NCBI RefSeq assembly: GCF_947501425.1
Contig: NZ_CANMVN010000001.1
Location: forward strand, 248,001-312,000
DNA: 64,000 bases
Direction of reading: 5' to 3'
Source of the DNA: an uncultured Psychroserpens sp.
Lineage (GTDB): Bacteria; Bacteroidota; Bacteroidia; Flavobacteriales; Flavobacteriaceae
The notes beneath the pieces are model-generated. The model made no database searches. It saw only the letters and a program-made list of their open reading frames with translations, and was not told the origin of the DNA. Positions 45,785 through 56,030 of the stretch are shown piece by piece. The stretch's first letter is position 1; every line of letters begins with the position of its first letter. A program made the position numbers and the translations under genes.

Positions 45785-46687
45785 ATGAAAAAATTTTATA
45801 TCATTATTGTATTGCTCATAGCAACACAAGTGTATGGCCAGCAAGACCCTCAATATACACAGTACATGTATAATATGAATGTCATCAATCCGGCTTATGC
45901 AGGTTCAAAAGAGAATCTGTCGTTTGGGTTACTTTACCGTACACAATGGACAGGTATTGACGGAGCTCCAAAAACAGGAACCTTTTTTGGTCATTTACCT
46001 GTTGGAGAAAAAGTAGGTATAGGTTTATCTGTAATCTCTGATGAGGTAGGACCTATTAAAGAAACTAATGCTTACGCTGATTTCTCATACACCCTACAAT
46101 TAGGAGGAGAACATAGATTAGCATTTGGTGTTAAAGCAGGAGCAACATTTCATGACATAGGACTAGCAGGAATTGATTTAATAGATCCTAACGATCCATT
46201 TTTTCAGAACATTAATACAACAACTCCTAATATAGGAGCAGGATTCTTTTATTATACAGATAACTACTACTTAGCAGGATCTGTTCCAAATATTTTGAAT
46301 TCTGTCCATTTAGATGCTAATGGGAATAAACTAGGTTCTGAGGAAGCACATTATTTTTTCACTGGTGGATATGTATTTCAATTATCTCCTAACGCAAAGC
46401 TCAAGCCTTCGTTCTTAGTGAAATCTGCATTTAGCGCACCTACATCATTTGATGTTAACCTTAACGCCTTGTTTTATGAAAAATTCGAGATTGGTGCATC
46501 TTACAGATTAGATGATTCATTTTCAGGACTAATAAATTTTGCGATCACGCCTTCAGTAAGAATTGGGTATGCTTATGATAGTGTTACTTCTGATATCAGA
46601 AGATACGCACCAGCATCTCACGAATTTATGTTATTATTTGATTTAAACTTTCCAAAGAGAGTTTCTCGTTCACCAAGATATTTCTAA
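45785..46687 (+). CDS. PorP/SprF family type IX secretion membrane protein
   Basis: 300 residues. Signal peptide ending VYGQ followed at once by the family signature QDPQYTQYMYNMNVINPAYAG (split: QDPQYTQYMYN, INPAYAGS) and LLYRTQWTGIDGAP. The rest is an outer-membrane barrel. SprF/PorP-like proteins are needed for secretion or attachment of particular type B substrates and are encoded directly beside them. Start is 71 bp after copy A; the OmpA-like gene begins 19 bp after the stop, so the three form a unit. Confidence 0.93.
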   Translation: MKKFYIIIVLLIATQVYGQQDPQYTQYMYNMNVINPAYAGSKENLSFGLLYRTQWTGIDGAPKTGTFFGHLPVGEKVGIGLSVISDEVGPIKETNAYADFSYTLQLGGEHRLAFGVKAGATFHDIGLAGIDLIDPNDPFFQNINTTTPNIGAGFFYYTDNYYLAGSVPNILNSVHLDANGNKLGSEEAHYFFTGGYVFQLSPNAKLKPSFLVKSAFSAPTSFDVNLNALFYEKFEIGASYRLDDSFSGLINFAITPSVRIGYAYDSVTSDIRRYAPASHEFMLLFDLNFPKRVSRSPRYF

Positions 46688-46706
46688 ACAGTTAAGCTAA
46701 ACAATT

Positions 46707-48620
46707 ATGAAAAAATTATTGACACTTTTCACAATAGCAGCATTAAGTAGTTTCAGCTTAATTGCTCAGAATAAAGACACAAAAAAAGCAGATAAACATT
46801 TCAACAGATTTGAATTTGTTGAAGCTGCTGAAGATTATGCAAAATTAGTTGAGGACGGAAAAGGAGATCCTTACGTATATGCACAGTTAGCAGAATCTTA
46901 CTATAACGTATTTAATACACAAGAGGCTGAGCGTTGGTATGCAAAAGCATTAGAAAGCTCTGATAGCCCAGAAATGATTTTCAAGTATTCTCAAATGCTA
47001 AAAGCTAATGGTAAATATGAGGAATCAAATACTCAAATGGCAAAGTTTGCTTCAATGCGCCCAAGTGACGATAGAGCAATAGCCTTTAATAAAAACCCAG
47101 ATTATTTACCAAAGATTTTAGAAAAAGGTAAAAAGTTCAATATTCAAAATTTAGGATTGAACACACAGTATTCTGATTTCGGAGGAACACTTCAAGATGG
47201 AAAATTATACATCACATCTGCTAGAAACACATCACGTAAAACTTACGGTTGGAACGAAGAACCATTCCTAGATATTTATGAAATGTCTAAAAATGATGAT
47301 GGAACTTATCAGGCAGGTGCTTTAGTAAGCGGAGATATCAATACAAAGTATCATGAAGGCGTTGTTGCTTTTTCACCTGACGGAAACACAATGTACTTTT
47401 CACGTGAAAGCTATTTTGAAAAGGAATATGAAAAGGATTCTGTAACTAATTATAGAATTAGCCAGTTGCAATTATTTAAAGCAACAAAAAGTAGCGATGG
47501 TTGGGGTAATGTTGAAGGTTTCCCAATCAACAGTGAGAACTATACAGTAAAGAATCCATCAGTAAGTGCAGATGGTAAGACACTATACTTTGCCTCAAAT
47601 ATGCCAGGAGGTTATGGATTATTTGATATCTACAAAGCAAGTATCAATGATGATGGTTCTTTAGGCGAACCTGAGAACTTAGGTCAAAAAGTAAATACGC
47701 AAGGACATGAAATGTTCCCTTATATCAGTAGTAATAATACATTGTATTTTTCTTCCAACGGTCACCTTGGCCTTGGAAACTTAGATGTGTTCTACACGAA
47801 AGAAGTAGATGGGAAAATGGCTCCAATTAGAAATGTTGGAATCCCTATCAACAGTAGTGCTGATGATTTTGCCTTTCATTTAGATGAAGAAACTGAAGAA
47901 GGGTTTGTATCCTCAAACAGAGAAGGTGGATTAGGTGGAGATGACATCTATGCAATTAAAAAATTACAACCATTATGCGATGTGCTAATCTCGGGAATGG
48001 TAATGGATTCAAAAACCAGACAGCCTATAAATGCTGCCTCAGTAACCATGTATGACGATCAAGGTAATAAGGTATTATCTAAAGTTACTAACTCTGATGG
48101 AACTGTAGAGTTTATAGTTGAGTGTGGTAAAACTTCAGAGTTAGAAGTAACCATGGATGGATATGAAAGTAGAAAAGTGACCGTTGGTGCTTCCGAAGAA
48201 GAAGAAGTAGAAGTATCTATCGCTTTAGACCCTATTGAAGAAATAGTAGGACCAGAAACCGTAAATCTTAATCCGATTTATTTTGATTTCGATAAATCTA
48301 ATATCACAGCTCAAGCTGCTTTTGAGTTAGATAAACTGGTACAAATCATGAACAAATATCCTGACATGGTTATCAATGCAACATCCCACACAGATAGTAG
48401 AGGTTCTGCTTCTTATAATGAACGATTATCTGATAGAAGAGCTAAAACAACTGTTCAGTATGTAATTTCAAAAGGGATTGATAAATCTCGAATTTCAGGG
48501 ATGGGTAAAGGAGAAAACGAACCTAAAGTAAATTGTGGTTCTAATTGTACTGATGAAGAACATCAAATGAACAGAAGATCAGAATTTATTATCGTTAGTG
48601 GAGGACCACAAGCACAATAA
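46707..48620 (+). CDS. OmpA family protein with TPR, PD40 repeats and carboxypeptidase-regulatory-like domain
   Basis: 637 residues. Signal peptide (ending LIAQ); TPR-like helices (about 25-105); WD40-like/PD40 beta-propeller blades (about 140-420, for example VAFSPDGNTMYFSR and YISSNNTLYFSSNGH); a carboxypeptidase-regulatory-like beta domain (about 425-505); and a C-terminal OmpA peptidoglycan-binding domain (IYFDFDKSNIT; SHTDSRGSASYNERLSDRRA). This is the PorE-like architecture of T9SS components that link the machinery to peptidoglycan. With the SprF-like gene it forms an accessory pair probably serving adhesin copies A and B. Confidence 0.93.
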   Translation: MKKLLTLFTIAALSSFSLIAQNKDTKKADKHFNRFEFVEAAEDYAKLVEDGKGDPYVYAQLAESYYNVFNTQEAERWYAKALESSDSPEMIFKYSQMLKANGKYEESNTQMAKFASMRPSDDRAIAFNKNPDYLPKILEKGKKFNIQNLGLNTQYSDFGGTLQDGKLYITSARNTSRKTYGWNEEPFLDIYEMSKNDDGTYQAGALVSGDINTKYHEGVVAFSPDGNTMYFSRESYFEKEYEKDSVTNYRISQLQLFKATKSSDGWGNVEGFPINSENYTVKNPSVSADGKTLYFASNMPGGYGLFDIYKASINDDGSLGEPENLGQKVNTQGHEMFPYISSNNTLYFSSNGHLGLGNLDVFYTKEVDGKMAPIRNVGIPINSSADDFAFHLDEETEEGFVSSNREGGLGGDDIYAIKKLQPLCDVLISGMVMDSKTRQPINAASVTMYDDQGNKVLSKVTNSDGTVEFIVECGKTSELEVTMDGYESRKVTVGASEEEEVEVSIALDPIEEIVGPETVNLNPIYFDFDKSNITAQAAFELDKLVQIMNKYPDMVINATSHTDSRGSASYNERLSDRRAKTTVQYVISKGIDKSRISGMGKGENEPKVNCGSNCTDEEHQMNRRSEFIIVSGGPQAQ

Positions 48621-48656
48621 TAAAAACCTATTATAAAATGAATAACTAACCAATAT

Positions 48657-48687
48657 AAAAGCCCTGAACTAATCAACAGGGCTTTTA
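48657..48687 (+). terminator. Rho-independent terminator after the OmpA-like gene
   Basis: AAAAGCCCTG and CAGGGCTTTT flank a short loop, then TATT. Separates the copy A unit from copy B, which therefore needs its own promoter in 48688-48767. Confidence 0.85.
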
Positions 48688-48767
48688 TTGTTCATATTCA
48701 AAAAAATAATTGCTCAACATCAACCTTTAATGATGTAAAAAAGAAAAGTATAAAACAACCGACACAA

Positions 48768-51700
48768 ATGAAAAAAATCATCTTAATAATTGCGCTAATA
48801 TTCACCTGCTCTTGGGTTGAAGCGCAAACGTATTTACAAGAAAACTTTGATACTGAAATCCCTGCAACTTGGACTATTACTGATGGTGGTGGTGCTACAG
48901 GAGATTCTTGGGCATCTGGTCAGCAAGGAGGAGGTAATAGCCTCGACGGAACAAATTGTGCTATTGTTGATAGTGACTCAAACGGAAATGGAACTGAGCT
49001 TATAGAAACCTTAACGTCTCCGGTTTTTGATACTACTGGAGCCACAACTTTATATTTAGATTTTGACCAGTTTTATAACAATATTGGTGCTGATACAGCA
49101 GTGGTTGAAGTTTTTGATGGTACAAACTGGATTGAAGTTTTAAACCAAACGGCTGATGCAGGTGCTTTTGGAGCTCCAGATCAGCAACACATTGACATTA
49201 CAGCCTATTCAAATGCTGCTATGCAAGTTCGATTCATTTATAATGATGGGAATGTTTGGGCATGGTACTGGCTGGTAGATAATGTACAGGTATATAATTC
49301 TACTTGTGATTTTCCTACTGATATTATAGTAACAAACATAACTGCTAACACAGCAGACATCAGTTGGACAGCTGTTGGTACAGAAACTACCTGGGAAGTC
49401 GTTGTACAACCTGTAGGTTCTGGTGAACCTACTGGGTCAGGAATAGTGACAAACACTAATCCTTACACAGTAACTGGTTTAACAGCTATAACAGACTATG
49501 AAATTTATGTAAGAGCAGATTGTGGAACTGACGGATTTAGTATTTGGGCTGGACCGATTAATTTTCAAACTGCATGTGATGTATTTGTGCCAGACTACTT
49601 AGAGACTTTTGGGACTATTATCCCTAACTGTTGGGATGAAGCAGGAGATGGAGATGCTACTACAGGGCCTACAGGATTAGGTGCTGGAGATTGGGCGCCA
49701 GACGGATTTTTAAATAACGGTTTTGATGGTGCTTATAAGATCAACTTATGGCAAGCTTTTAAGAGCGATTGGATCTTATCCCCTCAATTTGATCTCACAG
49801 GAGGACCATTCCAAGTCGATTTTGATTTTGGAATCATGCAGTTTGGAAGTAGTACCAATGCAGGAACTCTTGGTTCAGATGACACAGTTCAATTATTAAT
49901 ATCAACAGATAATGGTGCAACTTGGACAAGTTTAGTTACTTTCGATAATACAAGTGTAGTACCAGCAACAGGAACACAGGTTGTATTTGATCTTACTGCA
50001 TACGCTGGACAAACAGTGCAGTTTGGAATATTAGGTTCCGAAGGAACTGTAGATGATCCGGAAGATAACGACGTATTTGTCGATAACTTTAGAGTTAGAG
50101 CAATTCCATCCTGTCAAGAGCCGACAGGTTTAGGAGTAGATAATATAACTGATACATCAGTAGATGTAAGTTGGACTCCAGGAGGTGCTGAAGCATCGTG
50201 GGAAGTTGTTGTTCAACCTCAGGGAACAGGTGTTCCTACAGGTGCAGGTACAGCCACAACAGATAATCCGTATACAGCCACTCCAATTGATCCAAGTACT
50301 GATTATGAGGTTTGGGTAAGAGCCGATTGTGGCGCAAATGGATTAAGTAGTTGGACAGGTCCAATTGATTTTTCAACATTAAATACCCCACCACCACCAC
50401 CAAATGGAGTGACATGTACTAGTGGATCATCTTCATTTATATTTACAGAAAACTTTGACGAAAACCCTCCTGCAGGATGGACGGGAACAGGGTTTGATGG
50501 TTCTAATGGTAACTGGGATATCGCAGCAGCGGGAGCCAATTCGTTTGGAACTGGTCCGGCAAATGCTTTTGATGGAGGCGCTGGAACGCATTTAGAATAT
50601 GAGGCTTCTGGTAATGCCACTGATATTGCAGTGGCTATAAGTCCAGCCATAGATTTATCAGCAGCTATTGATGGTGCAGAATTATCCTTTTTCTTCCATG
50701 CATTTGGAGCAGATATGGGAACCTTAAATGTAGGAATAGCTAATGATGCAGCAGGACCATTTACTAACTTATTTACTTGGGTTGGAGATTTACAGATTTC
50801 TGATGATGAAGCATGGGTTCCAGTAGGGATCAATTTAGATGCTTATTTAGGACAAGTGATTTATTTAGAGTTTAGTTATGGCGGAGCAGGAACAGGTTTT
50901 GAAGGTGATTTGTCAATTGATTTTGTTAGAGTAGAATCATGTGGATCATTCTGTATACCACCAAGTGGAATTACAGTGTCAAATATTACAGGGACATCAG
51001 CAGACATCAATTGGGATGCGAATAATGGAGAGTCTTCTTGGGAGTTTGTTGTTGTACCCTCAGGAACAGGAGAGCCAACAGGAGCAGGAACAACAGTTGG
51101 AGCAACTAATACACCTATATCTGGTTTAGAATTTGAAACAGAATATGAGATATGGGTAAGAGCCGATTGTGGTTCAGAATTTAGTATATGGTCAGGGCCA
51201 GTGGTCTTTACAACAACAATACAAACAGATTTTACAGTTGATTGTTCAGTAGGACCAATTACAGGTTCTGTATGTTACGGAAATAATGATTCGGAAATAT
51301 TTACATACACGAGTTCAGATGGTTCACCTGTGAATCTGACATTTAATGCAGGAGAAGTAGAAGGCGCACCATTTGATTTCTTAGTCGTATTTGATACTGA
51401 TGGTACAGTCTTATATAACGATGAAGGAAATGATGGCGATATTTCAGGATTAACTTTCCAATCTACAGGAGATACGATTTCATGGCAAGTTCAATCGGAT
51501 GGATCAGTAAGTTGTGAATCTGGAAGCTTCTGTTGTTCCGCAGGAATCGATTATACAGTAGCTTGTGCAACGTGTATCAATCCAGCAGCAACATATCAGG
51601 TTATTGACGATTGTGATAATGGAGATCAATTCCTTATCGGTGTTAATGTGACATCGCTAGGAGATGCAACATCACTTACTATATCCAATAATATTGATAC

Positions 51701-54029
51701 TAATACTGTTTCGGCACCTGCAGAAGGTGTGTATCAAGTTGGTCCATTCCCATTTGGAGTGGATGTGATCATTACCTTAAGCAACGATCAGGATGTCAAT
51801 TGTGTAATTAACAGTTCACCAATTATACTTCTTGCTTGTCCACCGGATAATGACAATCCTTGTGATGCTACAGTCGCAGGAGTCAATGCTGATGACAGTT
51901 GTGATATCATTACGTCTGGAACTTTATTGGAGGCAACAGATTCTGGTGTACCAGTTGGATCATGTGGAACAGATCCAGATGATGATGTTTGGTTTGAATT
52001 TACAGCGCTTAATGAATTCCAGATCATCCAATTCACCAATATCAATGGAGGAGGTTTCTTCCAGGATTTAGATCATGCAGTATACGAAGGTGCCTGTGAT
52101 GCACTAGTAGAGTTATACTGTTCTGATAATGATGCAAGCTTAACGCCTGCATTAACAGTTGGAAATACATACTACATTAGAGTATTTTCGGCTGGAGATG
52201 AACCAGTAGATTATACATTCGATTTATGTATCAGACCAGGAACTGGAAATGTTTCTGTAGATCAAACTACATACACTGTGGAAGAGTTAGTGATTGATGT
52301 TTTAATTGACAGTCCGTGTGCACAAATTGATAACATTACGTTCTCAACAGGAACAAACTTTGGTAGTACTAATGGTATTGGATATTTTTCTGCTGAAGAA
52401 GGTAGTTTTCCGTTTGAAGAAGGATTGCTATTAACTTCAGGAGATGCTAGTGAAGCAGCAGGACCAAACTTTAATGCTATGAGTGCTGGTGGTTTTGGCT
52501 GGCCTGGAGATCCTGAATTGGATGCTGTTGTTGGAATTAATTCTAACAATGCTACCATTATAGAGTTTGATTTTGTGCCATTATCTGATGAGATTAGTTT
52601 TGATTTCCTAATGGCTTCCGAAGAATACAACGGTAGTACAGGAGGTACATTTGAATGTACATTCTCTGACGCCTTTGCATTTTTATTGACCGATGAAAAT
52701 AATGTGACTACTAACTTAGCAGTATTACCAGGTACGACTACACCAATTCTTGTAACTAATATTCACCCGGAAAACCCTGGGTGTCCAGCGATTAACGAAG
52801 AATACTTTGGAGGTTATGTTCCGCAAAACCTTCCTCCAATGTCATTTGACGGTAGAACTACTGTATTTACTGCATTTTCAGAGGTTAATATTGGTGAAAC
52901 CTATCGTATTAAGTTAGTAATTGCTGATGCAACTGATACAGCACTGGATTCTGGAGTATTCTTAAAAGCAGGAAGTTTTGATATCGGTGAAGTTGAATTA
53001 GGAGATGATATCACTATTGAAGCAGGAACCGCAGCATGTATTGGAGAGCAAATTGTTCTTGAAACTCAAGCTTTATCTGTAGACCATGTCTGGTTTAAAG
53101 ATGGTTTTGTTATTGAAGGTGAAACCTCTAATCAATTAGTTGTTACAGAAGATGGTACTTACACTACTCAAATTATATTCTCTTCATCATGTATTATCTC
53201 TGATGAAATTGTTGTGGAGTTCTTACCATTACCAATTGCAAATACACCACCAGATCTTGTAGGATGTTCTATTGGAAATGATACAGCAGTATTTACATTG
53301 TCTGACAATGATGCTGAAATCTTAGGAGATCAAAGTCCAGCTGACTTTACTGTAACCTATCACTTAACTGAACAGGATGCCATTGATGGTGTTGACCCTC
53401 TTGTGAGTCCTTATACAAGTATATCAGATCCACAAACAGTATATGCTCAGATAACTAATAACGTTACAGGATGTATTAACACTACGAGTTTTAATTTAGT
53501 ATTAGGTATTGAACCGGCAACAACCTTTACGCAAGACTTCGACTATGAAGTATGTCCTAATGCTACAGTACCAATTATAATTGAAGCTACACCTGTGAAT
53601 TATACAGCGTCGGAAGTGACTATCAATTGGTATTTAGATGGTGTCTTACAACCAGGAGAAAATGGATTGACATTCCCAGTACTTCTAGCTGGTGATTATG
53701 AAATTGAAGTAATCTTTAATGATACAGGATGCTCTAATATTACAAGTCAAACAGTAATAGAATTAGAAAGTTGTGTTATTCCGCAAGGTATTTCTCCTAA
53801 TGGAGATGGAATGAATGATACATTCGACCTAAGCAGTTATAGAGTAAGTAAATTAGAGATCTTTAACAGATATGGTACCTTAGTGTATTCTAAAACTAAT
53901 TATCTTGACGAATGGTTTGGTCAGGATCAAGATGGTAACGAATTGCCTGTAGGGACTTATTTCTATACGATGGAATATGAAGATGGTAAACGAAGAAGTG
54001 CTTGGGTATATATTCAACGTCTAAATTAA
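48768..54029 (+). CDS. Giant modular T9SS surface protein with gliding-type sorting domain (copy B)
   Basis: 1753 residues. Signal peptide (ending WVEAQ); a different N-terminal anchor-J/MAM-like module (about 21-180); then the same series as copy A: FN3, anchor-J, FN3, anchor-J, FN3, CUB-like, PPC-like. Where copy A has its Cys-rich module, copy B has a choice-of-anchor-L-like domain (about 1160-1410; FPFEEGLLLTSGDAS, DFVPLSDEISFDFLMASEEY, FSDAFAFLL). Both then share an Ig-like part and the type B sorting domain (1671-1753). The two proteins are therefore mosaic variants. Monocistronic, with a terminator at 54051-54085. Confidence 0.9.
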   Translation: MKKIILIIALIFTCSWVEAQTYLQENFDTEIPATWTITDGGGATGDSWASGQQGGGNSLDGTNCAIVDSDSNGNGTELIETLTSPVFDTTGATTLYLDFDQFYNNIGADTAVVEVFDGTNWIEVLNQTADAGAFGAPDQQHIDITAYSNAAMQVRFIYNDGNVWAWYWLVDNVQVYNSTCDFPTDIIVTNITANTADISWTAVGTETTWEVVVQPVGSGEPTGSGIVTNTNPYTVTGLTAITDYEIYVRADCGTDGFSIWAGPINFQTACDVFVPDYLETFGTIIPNCWDEAGDGDATTGPTGLGAGDWAPDGFLNNGFDGAYKINLWQAFKSDWILSPQFDLTGGPFQVDFDFGIMQFGSSTNAGTLGSDDTVQLLISTDNGATWTSLVTFDNTSVVPATGTQVVFDLTAYAGQTVQFGILGSEGTVDDPEDNDVFVDNFRVRAIPSCQEPTGLGVDNITDTSVDVSWTPGGAEASWEVVVQPQGTGVPTGAGTATTDNPYTATPIDPSTDYEVWVRADCGANGLSSWTGPIDFSTLNTPPPPPNGVTCTSGSSSFIFTENFDENPPAGWTGTGFDGSNGNWDIAAAGANSFGTGPANAFDGGAGTHLEYEASGNATDIAVAISPAIDLSAAIDGAELSFFFHAFGADMGTLNVGIANDAAGPFTNLFTWVGDLQISDDEAWVPVGINLDAYLGQVIYLEFSYGGAGTGFEGDLSIDFVRVESCGSFCIPPSGITVSNITGTSADINWDANNGESSWEFVVVPSGTGEPTGAGTTVGATNTPISGLEFETEYEIWVRADCGSEFSIWSGPVVFTTTIQTDFTVDCSVGPITGSVCYGNNDSEIFTYTSSDGSPVNLTFNAGEVEGAPFDFLVVFDTDGTVLYNDEGNDGDISGLTFQSTGDTISWQVQSDGSVSCESGSFCCSAGIDYTVACATCINPAATYQVIDDCDNGDQFLIGVNVTSLGDATSLTISNNIDTNTVSAPAEGVYQVGPFPFGVDVIITLSNDQDVNCVINSSPIILLACPPDNDNPCDATVAGVNADDSCDIITSGTLLEATDSGVPVGSCGTDPDDDVWFEFTALNEFQIIQFTNINGGGFFQDLDHAVYEGACDALVELYCSDNDASLTPALTVGNTYYIRVFSAGDEPVDYTFDLCIRPGTGNVSVDQTTYTVEELVIDVLIDSPCAQIDNITFSTGTNFGSTNGIGYFSAEEGSFPFEEGLLLTSGDASEAAGPNFNAMSAGGFGWPGDPELDAVVGINSNNATIIEFDFVPLSDEISFDFLMASEEYNGSTGGTFECTFSDAFAFLLTDENNVTTNLAVLPGTTTPILVTNIHPENPGCPAINEEYFGGYVPQNLPPMSFDGRTTVFTAFSEVNIGETYRIKLVIADATDTALDSGVFLKAGSFDIGEVELGDDITIEAGTAACIGEQIVLETQALSVDHVWFKDGFVIEGETSNQLVVTEDGTYTTQIIFSSSCIISDEIVVEFLPLPIANTPPDLVGCSIGNDTAVFTLSDNDAEILGDQSPADFTVTYHLTEQDAIDGVDPLVSPYTSISDPQTVYAQITNNVTGCINTTSFNLVLGIEPATTFTQDFDYEVCPNATVPIIIEATPVNYTASEVTINWYLDGVLQPGENGLTFPVLLAGDYEIEVIFNDTGCSNITSQTVIELESCVIPQGISPNGDGMNDTFDLSSYRVSKLEIFNRYGTLVYSKTNYLDEWFGQDQDGNELPVGTYFYTMEYEDGKRRSAWVYIQRLN
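49632..52010 (+). repeat. Long direct repeat, copy B (pairs with 41262-43640)
   Basis: See the partner at 41262-43640. Only three or four mismatches were noticed in the first 650 bp. The offset of 8370 bp holds until about 43640/52010, after which a 6-bp indel shifts it to 8376. Confidence 0.88.
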
Positions 54030-54050
54030 TCGACACTTTTTTTATAAATT

Positions 54051-54085
54051 AAAAAAGCCTCTAACAGTTTAGTTAGAGGCTTTTT
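54051..54085 (+). terminator. Rho-independent terminator after copy B
   Basis: AAAAAGCCTCTAAC and GTTAGAGGCTTTTT pair around AGTTTA, with A and T tracts on each side. Could act bidirectionally for the convergent gene at 54116. Confidence 0.92.
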
Positions 54086-54115
54086 GATATCAAACCATTT
54101 TATAATGTAGTACTA

Positions 54116-54490
54116 CTAAACCAATAGTATAACTGATAAGGCAATACAGCAAATTAGTAAGAACCATAAAACCCAAATGTTATAATGTTGTGGTTTACTT
54201 TTATTAATATTTTTTGCATTTAACACCTTTCTTTTTTTACCACTATACTGAATCCAGTTTTTGAAATAGATAAAAATACAAGTCATAAAAAATAAGGCCC
54301 AGGCTTTTCCTGAAGACATAGTTACTGTATTCATACGCTTTAAAAATATGGACAGCATAATACCTGATAGTAATATTAAACTACATTGAAGCGTAGAAAT
54401 GTAGAATAATGCAATAGTATTGGCTTTCTTTTTTTTAGTGGGTTTATAATATGTGAACACATTATAAAACAATACATCGAAAACAGTCAT
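54116..54490 (-). CDS. Small integral membrane protein
   Basis: 124 residues with four hydrophobic segments (about 25-48, 63-82, a short one at 84-92, and 105-124) and Lys-rich loops (KPTKKKKAN; GKKRKVLNAKN). No known motif. It lies between two terminators, so it is expressed alone. The ATG at 54490 follows the sequence of the DUF5689 terminator. Confidence 0.65.
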   Translation of the reverse strand: MTVFDVLFYNVFTYYKPTKKKKANTIALFYISTLQCSLILLSGIMLSIFLKRMNTVTMSSGKAWALFFMTCIFIYFKNWIQYSGKKRKVLNAKNINKSKPQHYNIWVLWFLLICCIALSVILLV

Positions 54491-54504
54491 AAGGATTCAT
54501 TTAC

Positions 54505-54540
54505 AAAAAAAGCCACATCCAAACTGGATGTGGCTTTCCA
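54505..54540 (-). terminator. Rho-independent terminator after the DUF5689 gene
   Basis: On the minus strand AAGCCACATCC and GGATGTGGCTT pair around AGTTT, followed by a run of seven T. Confidence 0.92.
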
Positions 54541-54557
54541 AATATATTCAAAATAAA

Positions 54558-55976
54558 TTATTGTGCGTCTATGCTAACAAAATCTAATTCATAAGTTCCA
54601 TCAAAATCTGATTGACCACTACCTACATATTTAAATGCGATATAGATTTGACCAGATCCACATGAAAGGTCTACGTTTCCTGAGTCAAACCAATCTCCGA
54701 AGAAATCACTGTCTTGAGTCACATAAGCATCAGTGATAATTCCCCAAGTTGCAGTTCCAATACCAGCTTCGGTACCATCCCAATCGTTAGAGAATAAGAT
54801 TTCTAATGTACTTCCATCAGAGAAACTGTTAGATGTTTCGAAGTTTAATGTTACTCCAGAATTAGCATCTAAATCAATTTGAGGTGTAATTAACCATGCT
54901 ACAGTACTTGCATCACCAGAGTTAAATGATCCTACTCTTGCAGAAATTCCTTGTGAAGCATTTGTTCCACCTTGAGTATAAGCTTCCCATCCTTCAGATC
55001 CTGCTTCAATAAAGTTAGTCCATCCGTTTCCAGAAATCAATGAGTTAATGGTTTGTCCTTCAAAATCATCTTCAAATAAGTTATTCATTCCAGTTGTACT
55101 TGCTAAACCACAAGATAATTCAATTGGATCACAACGTACATCATTAGTAAAGTTGATATCTTCTGGTGAGTTGATTACTAATGTGTAAAACTCATCAAAG
55201 AAATCTCTTGTTAAGATACCGTCAATTGATCCTCTATTTGCAGGCAGTAGTAACGATTTAAAATCTGAAAAGGTACTTGTGCTTAAGATTACAGACGAAC
55301 TGCTTGCACAGCTTTCTAAAAGACGCTCTCCATCAAATTGATCATCATCTTCAGCAGCAAAGGTCTTTAAATCGTCGCCTAATACATCATTTCTGTTAAA
55401 TTGTACATCGTTTAAACGAATAAATAAGTTTTCAAGATCATTAGAAAAATCACTGATACTTACTTCCAAAGGAACAATAGTAGCAACTTCAGACGTACGT
55501 AGTACAGTTTCTGACATGTCGGCAGCAGAGATCTTAGCAAGTTCGTTTCCTTCACGTCTTCCTAATTGAACTACTCCATTATCAACAGCAACAGATAAAC
55601 CATCTAATTTGACGTACACTTTTCTTCCGAAATCATACACAGTAAATAAAGGATTTACATCAATTTGAACAACAATACCTGCTGTTGGGTTTTCAGCCTT
55701 ATCTTGTAATACAATTTCTTCGAAAAAATTACCACCTTCGTCACTTGAGATTACATAACCTTCCATAAAGTTATTGGTATTTTCAAATGTGATGATATCT
55801 TCACCAGATTGCACTAAATTACCAATAACAGCATCTATATCTATAATGTTTCCATCTATTGTTGGGTCTACAACATTAGTATTTGGAGTGTCAAAATCAT
55901 CGTCCTGAACACAAGCATTAAATACCACTAAACTTAAGGCAAGTAGTATGATTTTGTTTAATTTAATTGTTTTCAT
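54558..55976 (-). CDS. DUF5689 lipoprotein with C-terminal choice-of-anchor-J-like domain
   Basis: 472 residues. Lipobox at VFNAC (about Cys22) followed by VQDDD, an acidic stretch consistent with surface display. Residues of about 40-285 match the DUF5689 pattern, including an OB-fold-like core (GIVVQIDVNPLFTVYDFGRK; VYVKLDGLSV; LFIRLNDVQF) similar to the OB domains of extracellular nucleases such as YhcR. Residues of about 300-472 are a jelly-roll module (FEDDFEGQTINSL ... FKYVGSGQSDFDGTYELD). It is 54 bp downstream of the TonB-dependent receptor, so it is probably its surface partner. Confidence 0.87.
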   Translation of the reverse strand: MKTIKLNKIILLALSLVVFNACVQDDDFDTPNTNVVDPTIDGNIIDIDAVIGNLVQSGEDIITFENTNNFMEGYVISSDEGGNFFEEIVLQDKAENPTAGIVVQIDVNPLFTVYDFGRKVYVKLDGLSVAVDNGVVQLGRREGNELAKISAADMSETVLRTSEVATIVPLEVSISDFSNDLENLFIRLNDVQFNRNDVLGDDLKTFAAEDDDQFDGERLLESCASSSSVILSTSTFSDFKSLLLPANRGSIDGILTRDFFDEFYTLVINSPEDINFTNDVRCDPIELSCGLASTTGMNNLFEDDFEGQTINSLISGNGWTNFIEAGSEGWEAYTQGGTNASQGISARVGSFNSGDASTVAWLITPQIDLDANSGVTLNFETSNSFSDGSTLEILFSNDWDGTEAGIGTATWGIITDAYVTQDSDFFGDWFDSGNVDLSCGSGQIYIAFKYVGSGQSDFDGTYELDFVSIDAQ

Positions 55977-56030
55977 TTTTTCTTTTTTTATCTCATCCTT
56001 AAAAAGGACATTATTTTGAAATTTATTTTT

